Of a DNA stretch of 15,320 nt, positions 1 through 6,714 are shown piece by piece. The stretch is from JALZAH01 sp051000755. Its GTDB lineage: Bacteria; Actinomycetota; Acidimicrobiia; Acidimicrobiales; Palsa-688. The translations under genes were made by a program, and so were the position numbers. The stretch lies in contig JBPCNZ010000140.1 in the NCBI GenBank assembly GCA_051000755.1, positions 1 to 15,320 of the forward strand, given 5' to 3'. The notes beneath the pieces were generated by a model. The model ran no database searches. It had not been told where the DNA came from and worked only from the letters and a program-made list of their open reading frames with translations. Within the stretch, counting starts at the first letter, position 1. Each line of letters opens with the position of its first letter.

Positions 1-34
1 CCCGGGCGCCTGCGGTATCCCCACGACGCCCGGG
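1..34. repeat. Inverted repeat CCCGGGCG / CGCCCGGG
   Basis: A perfect 8-bp inverted repeat lies at 1-8 and 27-34 with an 18-nt spacer, about 80 bp beyond the stop codon of the trehalose phosphatase gene. It could be part of a transcription terminator between this operon and whatever lies to the left, but there is no T-tract and the window edge cuts the context. The rest of 35-115 holds nothing I recognise. Confidence 0.3.
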
Positions 35-115
35 TGTGGTCGCCAGCGGGCCAGACGGGCCGGAAAATCACACGACTGTTATTTCATGTCATCTCAAACG
101 CGCGCCGGTAGGTGG

Positions 116-886
116 TCAGGGCACTAGTTGGCGCAACAGGCCCTGGGCCGCTTCGGGCCCGTCGACCACCACATCGGCCCCGTCGAGCAGTTCCTCCGGC
201 GCCTCGGGGCTGGACACGGCCACGGCCAGGGTGGCGGCTCCGGCGCCGCGCAGGTCGACCAGGGCGGCGAACGCCGGCAGATCACCACGGTCGTCACCGA
301 GGAAGCAGACCGCATTCCGGCCCGCCCCCATCTCGGCCACGACCGTCCCCTTGTCGATGGCGACCGGCGGTCGGATCTCCACCGACATGCGCCCGGGATG
401 GGTGGCCAGTCCGTGGTCGGCCGCCACCGCCTCGGCAAAGCTCGCCATCCACTCGGCGGCGGCCGGGGCGTTGCGGACATGGAGGGTGACGGCCAGGCCC
501 TTGCGCTCCACGCCGACCCCCTCGGGAGCCTCACGGTCGGCCTGGTCGGCGACGTGGACGAGGAGATCCCTCCAGGCGGCCAGGCCCTCCTCCTGGCCCA
601 CCTCGCCGAAGTCGGCGCGCTCCAGCCCGTACACCCCGCGCAGGCTGAGGACCGATGCTGCGGGTCCCAGCCGGTCCAGGAGATAGGCGACCGGCCGCCC
701 GGAGATCACCCCGACCACCCCGAAGCGCTGGGCCAGGCGGGCCAGCACCTCGGTGGTGCCCGGAAGCGCCACCGCCGCACTGGGGTCGTCGACGATCGGC
801 GCCAGGGTGCCGTCGAAGTCGGTCAGGATGGCGGCTCGCTGGGGCTGTTCGAGGAACGGAGCCAGCAACCGGGCATCCACCTTCAT
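116..886 (-). CDS. otsB: Trehalose-6-phosphate phosphatase
   Basis: The enzyme removes phosphate from trehalose 6-phosphate, the last step of the OtsA/OtsB trehalose pathway in the cytoplasm. The 256-residue product has the HAD-superfamily motifs in order: nucleophile motif LTDFDGTLAPI (D23 and D25), motif II ISGR near residue 70, the lysine region AIDKGT near 180, and the acidic motif GDDRGD at 197-202. Length is normal for bacterial trehalose phosphatases. The ATG at 886 is chosen because the protein then begins about 20 residues before the catalytic Asp; longer upstream reading in this frame runs through the neighbouring gene. It is the last gene of a minus-strand group behind the LytR_C gene, with a 23-bp gap. 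No trehalose-phosphate synthase (otsA) gene is in the window; it may lie to the left. The family call is very secure. Confidence 0.93.
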   Translation of the reverse strand: MKVDARLLAPFLEQPQRAAILTDFDGTLAPIVDDPSAAVALPGTTEVLARLAQRFGVVGVISGRPVAYLLDRLGPAASVLSLRGVYGLERADFGEVGQEEGLAAWRDLLVHVADQADREAPEGVGVERKGLAVTLHVRNAPAAAEWMASFAEAVAADHGLATHPGRMSVEIRPPVAIDKGTVVAEMGAGRNAVCFLGDDRGDLPAFAALVDLRGAGAATLAVAVSSPEAPEELLDGADVVVDGPEAAQGLLRQLVP

Positions 887-909
887 GGGATGCCGCCGCG
901 AGCGGGGGC

Positions 910-1446
910 TCAGGCCTTGTTCTGCAGATCCTGGGCGACGACCAGGATCACGTTGGCGGTCGACTGCTCGCTGGTGGCGATGGGGGCGTCGCTGGGCACG
1001 TTGGTGACCACCGCGGTCGGCTCCAGCCCCAGCTGCTGGGCCAGGAACTGGGCCTCGGGGGCGTACTGGGCGCTGACCGCGTACACCGTCGAGCTGTCCA
1101 CCACCTTGGTGGTGTTGTCCGGTGTCTGGGTCAGGTACCCCATCTCCTTGAGCTTGGTGGTGAATTGCCCGGCCAGGATGCCCTTCTGGGTCCCGTTGAG
1201 GACGAGGAGCTTGATCTGGTTGGTGGGGATCAAGGCGACCGTCGTGCTCGGTGCGGTCGCCGGCGCGGTCAGGACCGGTGCGGGGGTGGTCTTCGGCTTG
1301 GTGGTCGCCGTCGTGGTCCCCGAGCTGTGGTGCAACAACAGCAGGGCCACCAGCACCGCCACCACGATGAGCACGACGGCCTTGACGGTCTGGGTGCCTG
1401 CGTCGCGGGTGAACGAGCCGTCGTCGGAACGACCGGGAGGGCTCAT
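910..1446 (-). CDS. LytR_C domain membrane-anchored protein
   Basis: A 178-residue protein with a short cytoplasmic N-terminus, one hydrophobic segment at about residues 21-39 (VKAVVLIVVAVLVALLLL), a Thr/Pro/Ala-rich linker that looks extracytoplasmic, and a C-terminal LytR_C-like domain (about 75-170; motif IKLLVLNGT, then GILAGQFTTKLKEMGY). LytR_C is found at the C-terminus of LytR-CpsA-Psr wall-polymer ligases and as stand-alone membrane-anchored proteins in actinobacteria. Here the catalytic LCP domain is absent, so no ligase activity is expected; its role is unknown. The ATG overlaps the stop codon of the upstream DUF3263 gene in an ATGA arrangement, suggesting translational coupling. 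The start is well supported by this overlap and by the position of the membrane segment. Confidence 0.8.
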   Translation of the reverse strand: MSPPGRSDDGSFTRDAGTQTVKAVVLIVVAVLVALLLLHHSSGTTTATTKPKTTPAPVLTAPATAPSTTVALIPTNQIKLLVLNGTQKGILAGQFTTKLKEMGYLTQTPDNTTKVVDSSTVYAVSAQYAPEAQFLAQQLGLEPTAVVTNVPSDAPIATSEQSTANVILVVAQDLQNKA

Positions 1447-1718
1447 CGACCGGGCCTCTCCCCCGTCGGGGGACCGGTGACGGGCCGACCCTCGAAGCGC
1501 CCCCGGCGCCGGTGGGCCCGCAGCCGGCGCAGCCGGTGGACGACGAGGGGTCGGTAGGCGGCGGCTTCGGGGGTGTCGACAAGGACACCCAGGATGCGGT
1601 AGTACCGGGTAGGAGAAAGCGCCAGGGTGGCGCGGATGGCGTCCTTCTTGGAACTTGGCTCGGTCCACCACGATCCCTCGAAATCGAGGATCGCCCGGTC
1701 GCGGTCGGAGAGTTCCAT
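1443..1718 (-). CDS. DUF3263 family protein
   Basis: A 91-residue basic protein beginning MELSDRDRAILDFEGSWW, followed by a segment with SPTRYYRILGVLVD and an Arg-rich tail. This matches the actinobacterial DUF3263 family, small proteins of unknown function whose central part resembles a helix-turn-helix; any DNA-binding role is inference. The ATG at 1718 is preferred because family members begin just before the DRDRAIL motif, and an AGG lies 9 nt upstream. A TTG at 1754 could extend it by 12 residues. It is the first gene of a likely operon with the LytR_C gene (4-bp overlap at 1443-1446) and otsB. Confidence 0.8.
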   Translation of the reverse strand: MELSDRDRAILDFEGSWWTEPSSKKDAIRATLALSPTRYYRILGVLVDTPEAAAYRPLVVHRLRRLRAHRRRGRFEGRPVTGPPTGERPGR

Positions 1719-1787
1719 TCGTGTGAGCCTGCCATTCCCACCCTTCGGTAGCAAGCATCCTCACGTTCCCCCGCGTCGTTGCCGCGT

Positions 1788-2408
1788 TCACGCAGCCGGG
1801 TGTTGGGCGCTGACGCGGCGGGCCAGGTTGACAGCGTGGTCGCCCAGTCGTTCGTAGAAGCGGGCGAGGAGGGTGACCTGGGCGGCGGTCCCGGGTGTCA
1901 TGGTGCCGTTGGCCACCTCGGCGGTGAGCCGGCGGTGGAGGATGTCCATCTCCTCGTCGGCCTCGTCGAGGGCGATGCTCTGATGGCTGCGGTCCCTATA
2001 GGCGTCAGCCACGGTCTGCCACATGTCGACGCCGACCTCGGTCATGCGTTGCACGATCCCCCGGGACAGCGGCGTCATGTCTCCCCCGACCCCGGCCAGG
2101 GCCCGCTGGGCGACATGCTCAGCCAGGTCGGCGCTGCGTTCGAGCTCAGGGAGGATGAGGAGGCCCCCGACCAGGCGGCGCAGGTCCTCCGCCTGGGCCG
2201 TCCCCGAGTCGATCCGTTCCCAGATCAGCGCCTCGGTCCGCCCCACCAGCTCGTCGATCGTCGAGTCGCGGTCGATCACCATCTGAGCCACCTCGACATC
2301 GCCGCCCAGCAGGGCGTGGGTGGCGCCGCCGAGCGCTTCGGAGACCAGGGCGAAGAGGTGGATCACGGCCCGGTCGACAGACTGGTCAGCGTCGGGGTCG
2401 GAGGCCAT
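1788..2408 (-). CDS. phoU: PhoU-type phosphate signalling protein
   Basis: A 206-residue helical protein with the two PhoU repeats. The first half contains LGGDVEVAQMVIDRDSTID and the second DEADEEMDILHRRL; the end carries the typical ARFYERLGDHAVNLARRV signature. PhoU proteins restrain the phosphate-sensing histidine kinase and phosphate uptake when phosphate is plentiful, and bind metal through acidic E/DxxxD motifs. The gene diverges from a phosphate symporter gene with a PHO box between them, which supports a phosphate role. The ATG at 2408 gives normal family length. No pst genes or two-component genes are in the window. A damaged partial second copy of this gene lies at about 11047-11275. 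Confidence 0.92.
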   Translation of the reverse strand: MASDPDADQSVDRAVIHLFALVSEALGGATHALLGGDVEVAQMVIDRDSTIDELVGRTEALIWERIDSGTAQAEDLRRLVGGLLILPELERSADLAEHVAQRALAGVGGDMTPLSRGIVQRMTEVGVDMWQTVADAYRDRSHQSIALDEADEEMDILHRRLTAEVANGTMTPGTAAQVTLLARFYERLGDHAVNLARRVSAQHPAA

Positions 2409-2451
2409 CTTGAGCGACGGTACCGCAGGCCACGTGCAACATTCGCTCTCC

Positions 2452-2500
2452 GTTCACTTCTCGTTCACCAAAGAACTCCCGACGGTCGACTTCCGTTCAC
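2452..2500. promoter_or_regulatory. Probable PHO box (GTTCAC direct repeats)
   Basis: GTTCAC occurs at 2452-2457, at 2463-2468 (exactly 11 bp later) and again at 2495-2500. A weaker related unit, GTCGACTT, starts at 2485, 10 bp before the last one. Direct repeats with an 11-bp period and a GTTCAC core are the known form of the PhoP-binding PHO box in Streptomyces, and related sequences are bound by RegX3 in mycobacteria. The site sits between divergent phoU (start 2408) and the phosphate symporter gene (start 2513). It therefore probably drives or controls one or both in phosphate limitation. The repeats are seen directly; the regulator is inferred. Confidence 0.75.
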
Positions 2501-2512
2501 CAGACTGGCCTT

Positions 2513-4000
2513 GTGCCTCAAGCGAACCGCACCTCCGCCCCTCCGGTCACCGGCAACTCGGGGCGTCCACCGGGCGGAGTCATCCTGGCTCTCGACTCCG
2601 CCCCCCTGACCCGGTTCCACTACCGGGCCGCGCTGACCGCCGGCGTCGGGTTCTTCACCGACGCCTACGACCTGTTCGTCGTCGGGGCGGTGCTGGTCAT
2701 CCTCAAGAGCCAATGGCACCTGACGGCTTCGCAGGCCTCCCTGGCCAGTGCCGCCGCCCTCGGTGCCGCGTTCATCGGGGCGGTGGTGTTCGGCCGGATC
2801 GCCGACGTCTTCGGGCGTAGACGGATCTACGGGCTCGAGGCCGCCATCATGGTCGTCGGCGCCCTGGGATCGGCCTTCTCACCGACATTCCTGTGGCTGA
2901 TCCTCTTCCGGGTCATCGTCGGCATCGGCATCGGCGGCGACTATCCCGTCTCTGCCGTCATCATGAGCGAATACGCCAACGTCAAGGACCGGGGCCGCCT
3001 GGTCGCCATGGTCTTCTCCATGCAGGCCGCCGGCCTCGTCATCGGGCCCCTGACCGGGATCATCCTCCTGGCCGTCGGTTTCTCCCACGACACCGTGTGG
3101 AGGATGCTGTTCGGGTTCGGCGCCATCCCCGCCGCGGCCGTCATCTACCTGCGCCGGACCCTGCCCGAGTCGCCCCGATACCAGTCGACGGTCCAGGGCC
3201 GTGACGAGGAGGCCGGCGAGCGCCTGGCCGCCTTCAGCGGAGGCGCCGTCCGAGCGACCCCCGTCAGCAAGCCAGCCCCGGCCCGACGGGTCGGCGTGAG
3301 CCAGCTGTTCACCAACCGGCGCCTCCTGGTCACCCTGATCGGCACCGCCGGAACCTGGTTCATCTTCGATTACGCCTACTACGGCAACTCGATCTCCACC
3401 CCGATCATCCTGCGCCAGCTCGCCCCCCACGCCAGCCTCATCGCCACCCTGGCCCTCACCCTGGCCATCTTCGCCATCGCCGCCGTGCCCGGCTACATCC
3501 TGGCCGTGTTCACCATGGACCGCGTCGGTCACCGCCGCCTCCAGATCATCGGCTTCACCGTCATGGCCGCCTGTTTCGCCGCCATCGCCGCCGTGCCCCA
3601 GATCTCCGCCGCCGTCGTCCCGTTCATGGTCGTCTACGGCATCAGCTACTTCTTCGCCGAGTTCGGCCCCAACACCACCACCTTCGTCCTGTCGGCCGAG
3701 CTGTTCCCGACCAGCATCCGGACCACCGCGCACGGCATCTCCTCGGGTGTGGCGAAGATCGGCGCCTTCATCGGCGTCTTCGTGTTCCCCATCCTCTCCA
3801 AGGCCCTCGGGTTGCGGGGCACCCTCGCCCTCACCGCCGCCTTCTCCGTCGCCGGGGCCCTCCTCAGCCTGGTGCTGCGGGAACCATCGCAACGCTCCCT
3901 CGACGACATGGAGCTCGACGACGGGACATCCGAGCCCCACGGCGGGGCCGATCCGCTGGACCTTCGCCAACCCGAAGAGGCCCTCACCGCCTCGGCCTGA
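2513..4000 (+). CDS. MFS phosphate:H+ symporter (PHS family)
   Basis: A 495-residue major facilitator protein with about 12 hydrophobic helices. Key features in order: GFFTDAYDLFVVGAVL in helix 1, the loop 2-3 motif GRIADVFGRRRIYG, the family signature GIGIGGDYPVSAVIMSEYAN around residues 140-160, LPESPRY before the central loop, DRVGHRRLQ in loop 8-9 and ELFPTSIRTTAHG near helix 11. GGDYPLSA-type signatures mark the phosphate:H+ symporter family (plant PHT1, yeast Pho84, some bacteria). The gene begins with GTG at 2513; no ATG or other good start follows before helix 1, and the ribosome-binding site is weak, so the transcript could be near-leaderless. Divergence from phoU across a PHO box agrees with phosphate uptake. 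An organic-acid substrate remains possible but less likely. Confidence 0.88.
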   Translation: MPQANRTSAPPVTGNSGRPPGGVILALDSAPLTRFHYRAALTAGVGFFTDAYDLFVVGAVLVILKSQWHLTASQASLASAAALGAAFIGAVVFGRIADVFGRRRIYGLEAAIMVVGALGSAFSPTFLWLILFRVIVGIGIGGDYPVSAVIMSEYANVKDRGRLVAMVFSMQAAGLVIGPLTGIILLAVGFSHDTVWRMLFGFGAIPAAAVIYLRRTLPESPRYQSTVQGRDEEAGERLAAFSGGAVRATPVSKPAPARRVGVSQLFTNRRLLVTLIGTAGTWFIFDYAYYGNSISTPIILRQLAPHASLIATLALTLAIFAIAAVPGYILAVFTMDRVGHRRLQIIGFTVMAACFAAIAAVPQISAAVVPFMVVYGISYFFAEFGPNTTTFVLSAELFPTSIRTTAHGISSGVAKIGAFIGVFVFPILSKALGLRGTLALTAAFSVAGALLSLVLREPSQRSLDDMELDDGTSEPHGGADPLDLRQPEEALTASA

Positions 4001-4002
4001 TC

Positions 4003-4026
4003 CGGATCGCGGTACCGTCGGATCCG
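4003..4026 (+). terminator. Hairpin behind the symporter gene
   Basis: Two bases after the symporter stop codon an inverted repeat CGGATC (4003-4008) / GATCCG (4021-4026) encloses the smaller palindrome CGGTACCG (4010-4017). It has the place and symmetry of a terminator hairpin but no T-run follows, as is common in high-GC actinobacteria. Confidence 0.35.
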
Positions 4027-4097
4027 TGCCGGAGCCAGCCGTGCCCGAGTTTGCTCAGTTGGCCAAAGCGCTCGAGGCCGGGCTGGGCTACGCCGTT

Positions 4098-4373
4098 TCA
4101 GGCGGTCAGTTGCCCATCGAGGATGAAAGTCTCCGCTTCGTACAGGCGGGCCCGCTCGTAGGTGAGTGCCCCGCCGCAGTCGGGACACCACCGCCAGTCA
4201 CGGGTCGGCCGAGCGCCACACGCCCCACATGACGTGAACGCTTCTCCCACCTGACGTCCGCTGGCCGTCCCGACGGGCGTCGACCGTTCGCCTCTGCCCA
4301 CCGCCTCCCGAGTTCCATTCGGCGTTGCGCACGAGTCTCTGTAGAACCTCGTGTTGTCGTCACTTCTCGGCAT
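4098..4373 (-). CDS. Small zinc-ribbon-like hypothetical protein
   Basis: A 91-residue ORF whose C-terminal half reads as a zinc ribbon: CGACGARPTRDWRWCPDCGG gives two CxxC pairs 15 residues apart (about residues 49-68). It ends in an acidic tail ending FILDGQLTA. The N-terminal half is low in recognisable features, and the true start may be the GTG at 4250, which would leave a 50-residue protein consisting of the ribbon and tail. I do not recognise a named family; similar short ribbons often bind nucleic acid or act as chaperone-like partners, but nothing here says which. It lies convergent to the symporter gene. The stretch 4374-4527 upstream holds no gene I can support, only a 15-bp-period direct repeat (GTCATCGGCACGG at 4471, GTCATCGGTACCGG at 4486). 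Confidence 0.5.
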   Translation of the reverse strand: MPRSDDNTRFYRDSCATPNGTREAVGRGERSTPVGTASGRQVGEAFTSCGACGARPTRDWRWCPDCGGALTYERARLYEAETFILDGQLTA

Positions 4374-4527
4374 CCGTCCTCCCCCGTCACCTGTCGTCGC
4401 TCAACCACGTTTCGCCGCTGGATACCCCTTTGGAATCGGCCGGAAACGGCAAGGGGGAACCTGCGTCGGTGTCATCGGCACGGGGGTCATCGGTACCGGG
4501 CCGGCCCCAGAAGCGAGGCATGTCAGG

Positions 4528-4805
4528 TCAGGAAGGTGGCGGGCGGAACGACGGATCCTCAGCGCCTTGAACGAGGCGTATCCGGACTGGGCCCTTCGTC
4601 GAAGCCTTGTCGACGACCCGGCCGCCCTGGGTGATCTCGACCAGGCCCTCCGCCGCAAGTCTGCGGGCCGCCGCCCGGGTCAGGTCCATGAGGTCACGCC
4701 AGCCTTCGTCACCGACTTTCGGGCGACCTCTGATGGACAGATGGTGGCACCGGCGGCGCGCCGCTCGAGCAGCGCCAGGATGGTCCGTTCGATCTGGCGG
4801 TCCAT
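4528..4805 (-). pseudogene. DUF3253 gene with a single-base frameshift
   Basis: Reading the minus strand from the ATG at 4805 gives MDRQIERTILALLERR, then ATICPSEVARK. After that the frame is lost near 4714-4720 and the family pattern continues one frame over: VGDEGWRDLMDLTRAAARRL, then EGLVEITQGGRVVD and GPVRIRL, ending at the TGA at 4528. Together these form a complete DUF3253 protein of about 92 residues, a small winged-helix-like family (TICPSEVAR and QGGRVVD are its hallmarks) of unknown function. One base is missing next to an AAA run (CGAAAGTCGG on the minus strand). Both halves keep conserved residues, so the break is recent or is a sequencing error. If the sequence is right the gene is inactive. 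Confidence 0.75.
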
Positions 4806-4866
4806 CGATCCGCTTCCGGGGAGGTTCGGCGGTTCAGCCACTTGGCCGAGACCCGGGAAGCGTGCT

Positions 4867-4887
4867 CCTCAGCGATGTGCGCCGAGG
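4867..4887 (-). terminator. Hairpin behind the IF2-like gene
   Basis: CCTC-a-GCG-atgtg-CGC-c-GAGG forms a stem of 4 + 3 bp with one mismatch, starting 4 bp beyond the stop codon of the minus-strand coiled-coil gene (stop at 4892). Position and symmetry suit a terminator closing the stress-type cluster. No T-tract is present. Confidence 0.45.
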
Positions 4888-4891
4888 AAGG

Positions 4892-5557
4892 TCAGTTGCC
4901 CTGACGGGCTGCCTTTTCGGTCTCTGCGAGTTCTGACAGTCGATCGGCATCGCTCCGCTGCTCCTTGGCGTCCTCACGCTTGTCGTTGGCGTCGGCGAGC
5001 TGCACCTTGGGCGCAGCCGTCGCCTTCTTCTCGGCGGCCCCGATGCGCTTGCTGTCCGCGTTCCTCTTGGCCTCCGCGGCTCGGGTCCGATCAGCCGCCT
5101 TTTTCTCGGCCTCGGCCTTTCCGGCGTCGGCTCGCGCTTTGGCGTCCTTCTCGGCCCGGCGCTGGTCTCCCTGCTCGGCTTTTTTGGCGTCGGCGACCTC
5201 CTCACTCCGCTGTCGCTGCGCCTCCTCCTTGCTTCCGCGAGCTTTCGCCCGCTCGGCGTCGAGCCTCTCGTCGGCCTCGACCCGTCTGGCGTCGGCCTTG
5301 GCGTCGAGTTTCTCGGCCTTGGCGATGAACTCGGTTCGCCGCTCCCTGGCCTGGCCCCGACGGGCGATCTCGTCATCATGGAGGATCCGCCCGGCGGCAC
5401 GGTCGATGGAGCCGAGGACACGCTCGAAACCCAGACGGACCGGGGCGTTGTCGTCCAGGTGTCGGGCGACGATGCGATGTTCGATCAAGCTGAGCGGGAG
5501 GCGCACGGCGGAGTACTGCAGCTTGGCGATGGTGCGGGGGACGGTGGCAAGGTTCAT
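4892..5557 (-). CDS. IF2-family-like coiled-coil protein
   Basis: A 221-residue protein. The N-terminal about 70 residues form a distinct part (KLQYSAVRLPLSLIEHRIVARHL, then RLGFERVLGSIDRAAGRIL). The remainder is Ala/Glu/Lys/Arg-rich, almost certainly a long helix or coiled coil. This layout matches actinobacterial proteins deposited as 'IF2 family translation initiation factor', a name that comes from the low-complexity part; there is no GTPase domain and no reason to expect a translation role. It follows the CsbD-domain gene by 66 bp on the same strand, so the two are probably cotranscribed and may act together in envelope or general stress, which is inference from the neighbours. The ATG at 5557 fits the family N-terminus; the ribosome-binding site is only moderate. 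Confidence 0.75.
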   Translation of the reverse strand: MNLATVPRTIAKLQYSAVRLPLSLIEHRIVARHLDDNAPVRLGFERVLGSIDRAAGRILHDDEIARRGQARERRTEFIAKAEKLDAKADARRVEADERLDAERAKARGSKEEAQRQRSEEVADAKKAEQGDQRRAEKDAKARADAGKAEAEKKAADRTRAAEAKRNADSKRIGAAEKKATAAPKVQLADANDKREDAKEQRSDADRLSELAETEKAARQGN

Positions 5558-5623
5558 CTCATCATCTCTCTTGGACTGTGGTGTATCGGGGCGGGCCCAG
5601 GGGTCATCGCATGGCGGCGTTGC

Positions 5624-6172
5624 TCAGCCGAGCTCGTCGCCGAGCCGTTCGGCGTCGTCGCGGGCCCGCTGGGCGGCCTGCTCAGCGGTCTCAGCGCTGG
5701 TGTGCGCCTCCTTGTGGGCGTTCTTCGCAGCGCGCTCGAGGTCGTCTGCGGCCCTCATGCGCTCCGCCTCATCCTGGTCAGCTGCCCTGGTCCGCTCGGC
5801 GGCCTGGCGTTGGGCCACGGTCTGTGACATCTTCCGCCGTTGCTCGGCATCAGCGTCCGCCGCGTGTTGCTCCTCGCGCTCCTGGTGAACGGCGGTGGCC
5901 TTAGCGGCGCCAGCTTCACCGGCGGCGTCGGCACGCTGCTGGGCCGCGGCACGCTGCTCATCGGTGATCGTCTCGACGGCATCGGATCGCTCGGCGTCGG
6001 CTATGGCCTCTTGGGCGTTGGCTTCCTTTCGGGCTTTCGCCTCGCTCTGCTGCAGCTGGCCCTCGGCGGTCAACGAGTCGTTGCCCGTGACGGCGCCCGC
6101 CACCTCCTTCGCCTTGCCCTTCAAAGAAGAGACGAGACCCTTGCGGGCTTCGTTCGCTTTATCGTCACTCAT
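5624..6172 (-). CDS. CsbD-domain protein with coiled-coil extension
   Basis: A 182-residue protein beginning with a CsbD-like segment (about residues 8-45: GLVSSLKGKAKEVAGAVTGN, then LTAEGQLQQSEAKARKEA). It continues with about 130 residues rich in Ala, Glu, Arg and Asp, predicted helical. CsbD-like proteins are short, abundant general-stress proteins (SigB-controlled in Bacillus); their molecular function is not known. Normal CsbD proteins have 60-70 residues, so the long coiled-coil tail is unusual and resembles the tail of the next gene (IF2-like). The start is supported by AAGGAG just upstream of the ATG at 6172. It lies within a minus-strand group with the ferritin-like gene upstream and the IF2-like gene downstream. 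Confidence 0.8.
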   Translation of the reverse strand: MSDDKANEARKGLVSSLKGKAKEVAGAVTGNDSLTAEGQLQQSEAKARKEANAQEAIADAERSDAVETITDEQRAAAQQRADAAGEAGAAKATAVHQEREEQHAADADAEQRRKMSQTVAQRQAAERTRAADQDEAERMRAADDLERAAKNAHKEAHTSAETAEQAAQRARDDAERLGDELG

Positions 6173-6198
6173 GGTTCTCCTTCACGATCGTTCCGGCT

Positions 6199-6214
6199 GG
6201 TCCTGGCGAGGACC
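6199..6214. repeat. Perfect 6-bp hairpin upstream of the CsbD gene
   Basis: GGTCCT (6199-6204) and AGGACC (6209-6214) pair around the loop GGCG. It lies 27 bp upstream of the CsbD-gene start and 28 bp beyond the end of the small ORF at 6242-6604. It could therefore be a weak terminator for that ORF or a leader hairpin for the CsbD gene. Confidence 0.3.
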
Positions 6215-6241
6215 GACCAGTGGTTGGCTCAGCAGGATCGT

Positions 6242-6604
6242 TCAGCACGGACCCCAGGGACCTCCCGGCGCATCGATCCAGAAAGGTTCCCTACCATCCG
6301 AGTCCGGTGCGGATCGGACATCGTCAGCCGAGTCCCAGCATGCCGGCATCGCGGGGTCTACCCGAGGTGGGGCACTCTGTGGTGCAGCGGGCGTGGCGCG
6401 TTCGTGACGAACCGGAACGTCGGTCAATGATGAAGGCCGTGATGGCTTCTCGATCTGTGGTGGTCCGTAGCCGCTCCCGAGGCGGAGACCAAAAAGGCTG
6501 GCGCACCGAGCGAAGCAACTCATGACGATGTCCTGCAAGGCCACGGAAACGTTGAGCGTCAACCGCTCGACGGTCGAGGCAACACCACTGGCTTGACTGT
6601 ACAT
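6242..6604 (-). CDS. Hypothetical protein with a strong ribosome-binding site
   Basis: A 120-residue ORF starting MYSQASGVASTVERLTLNVS. The ATG at 6604 has GAGGAG 5 nt upstream, one of the best ribosome-binding sites in the window, which argues for real translation. The first about 35 residues look amphipathic or helical; the rest is rich in Pro, Ser and Arg and less convincing, and the codon choice is less GC-biased at third positions than in its neighbours. I recognise no family. It sits between the ferritin-like gene (110 bp upstream) and the CsbD gene (69 bp downstream), all on the minus strand. It could be a true small protein whose downstream half has been altered by a frameshift. Confidence 0.4.
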   Translation of the reverse strand: MYSQASGVASTVERLTLNVSVALQDIVMSCFARCASLFGLRLGSGYGPPQIEKPSRPSSLTDVPVRHERATPAAPQSAPPRVDPAMPACWDSADDVRSAPDSDGREPFWIDAPGGPWGPC

Positions 6605-6671
6605 GGCTACTCCTCTGTGAGAACCGAGAAGCTCGACCGACGGACCCGGCTCGGGGCCCGCGCTGCCGTCC

Positions 6672-6702
6672 TGTCCGGCCAGCCGGGCCGGCCGACCGGA
6701 CA
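6672..6702 (-). terminator. Strong hairpin behind the ferritin-like gene
   Basis: TGTCCGG (6672-6678) pairs with CCGGACA (6696-6702), and inside it GCCGG/CCGGC form a second stem. The hairpin starts 12 bp beyond the stop codon of the minus-strand gene at 6715. It probably ends or attenuates that transcript, separating it from the small ORF and CsbD gene. There is no T-tract. Confidence 0.5.
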
Positions 6703-6714
6703 CGAGGTGTCGGG

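Noticed and set aside
128..1557. Long plus-strand open frames opposite otsB and LytR_C
   Set aside because: Products are Gly/Arg/Pro-rich without motifs; they are the complement of well-identified genes.
116..1741. One 541-residue minus-strand open frame covering three genes
   Set aside because: Only its last 256 residues are protein-like (OtsB); upstream it is the wrong frame of the LytR_C and DUF3263 genes.
2879..3970. 363-residue minus-strand frame inside the symporter gene
   Set aside because: Gly/Asp/Glu/His-rich low-complexity product typical of the antisense of a GC-rich membrane protein gene.
4026..4232. Plus-strand frame from GTG 4026 (VPEPAVPEFAQLAKALEAGL...)
   Set aside because: The first 25 residues look plausible, but there is no family match or ribosome-binding site and it runs into the zinc-ribbon ORF on the other strand.
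4351..5888. Ser/Ala/Arg-rich plus-strand frames over 4351-5888
   Set aside because: They are complements of the DUF3253, IF2-like and CsbD genes.
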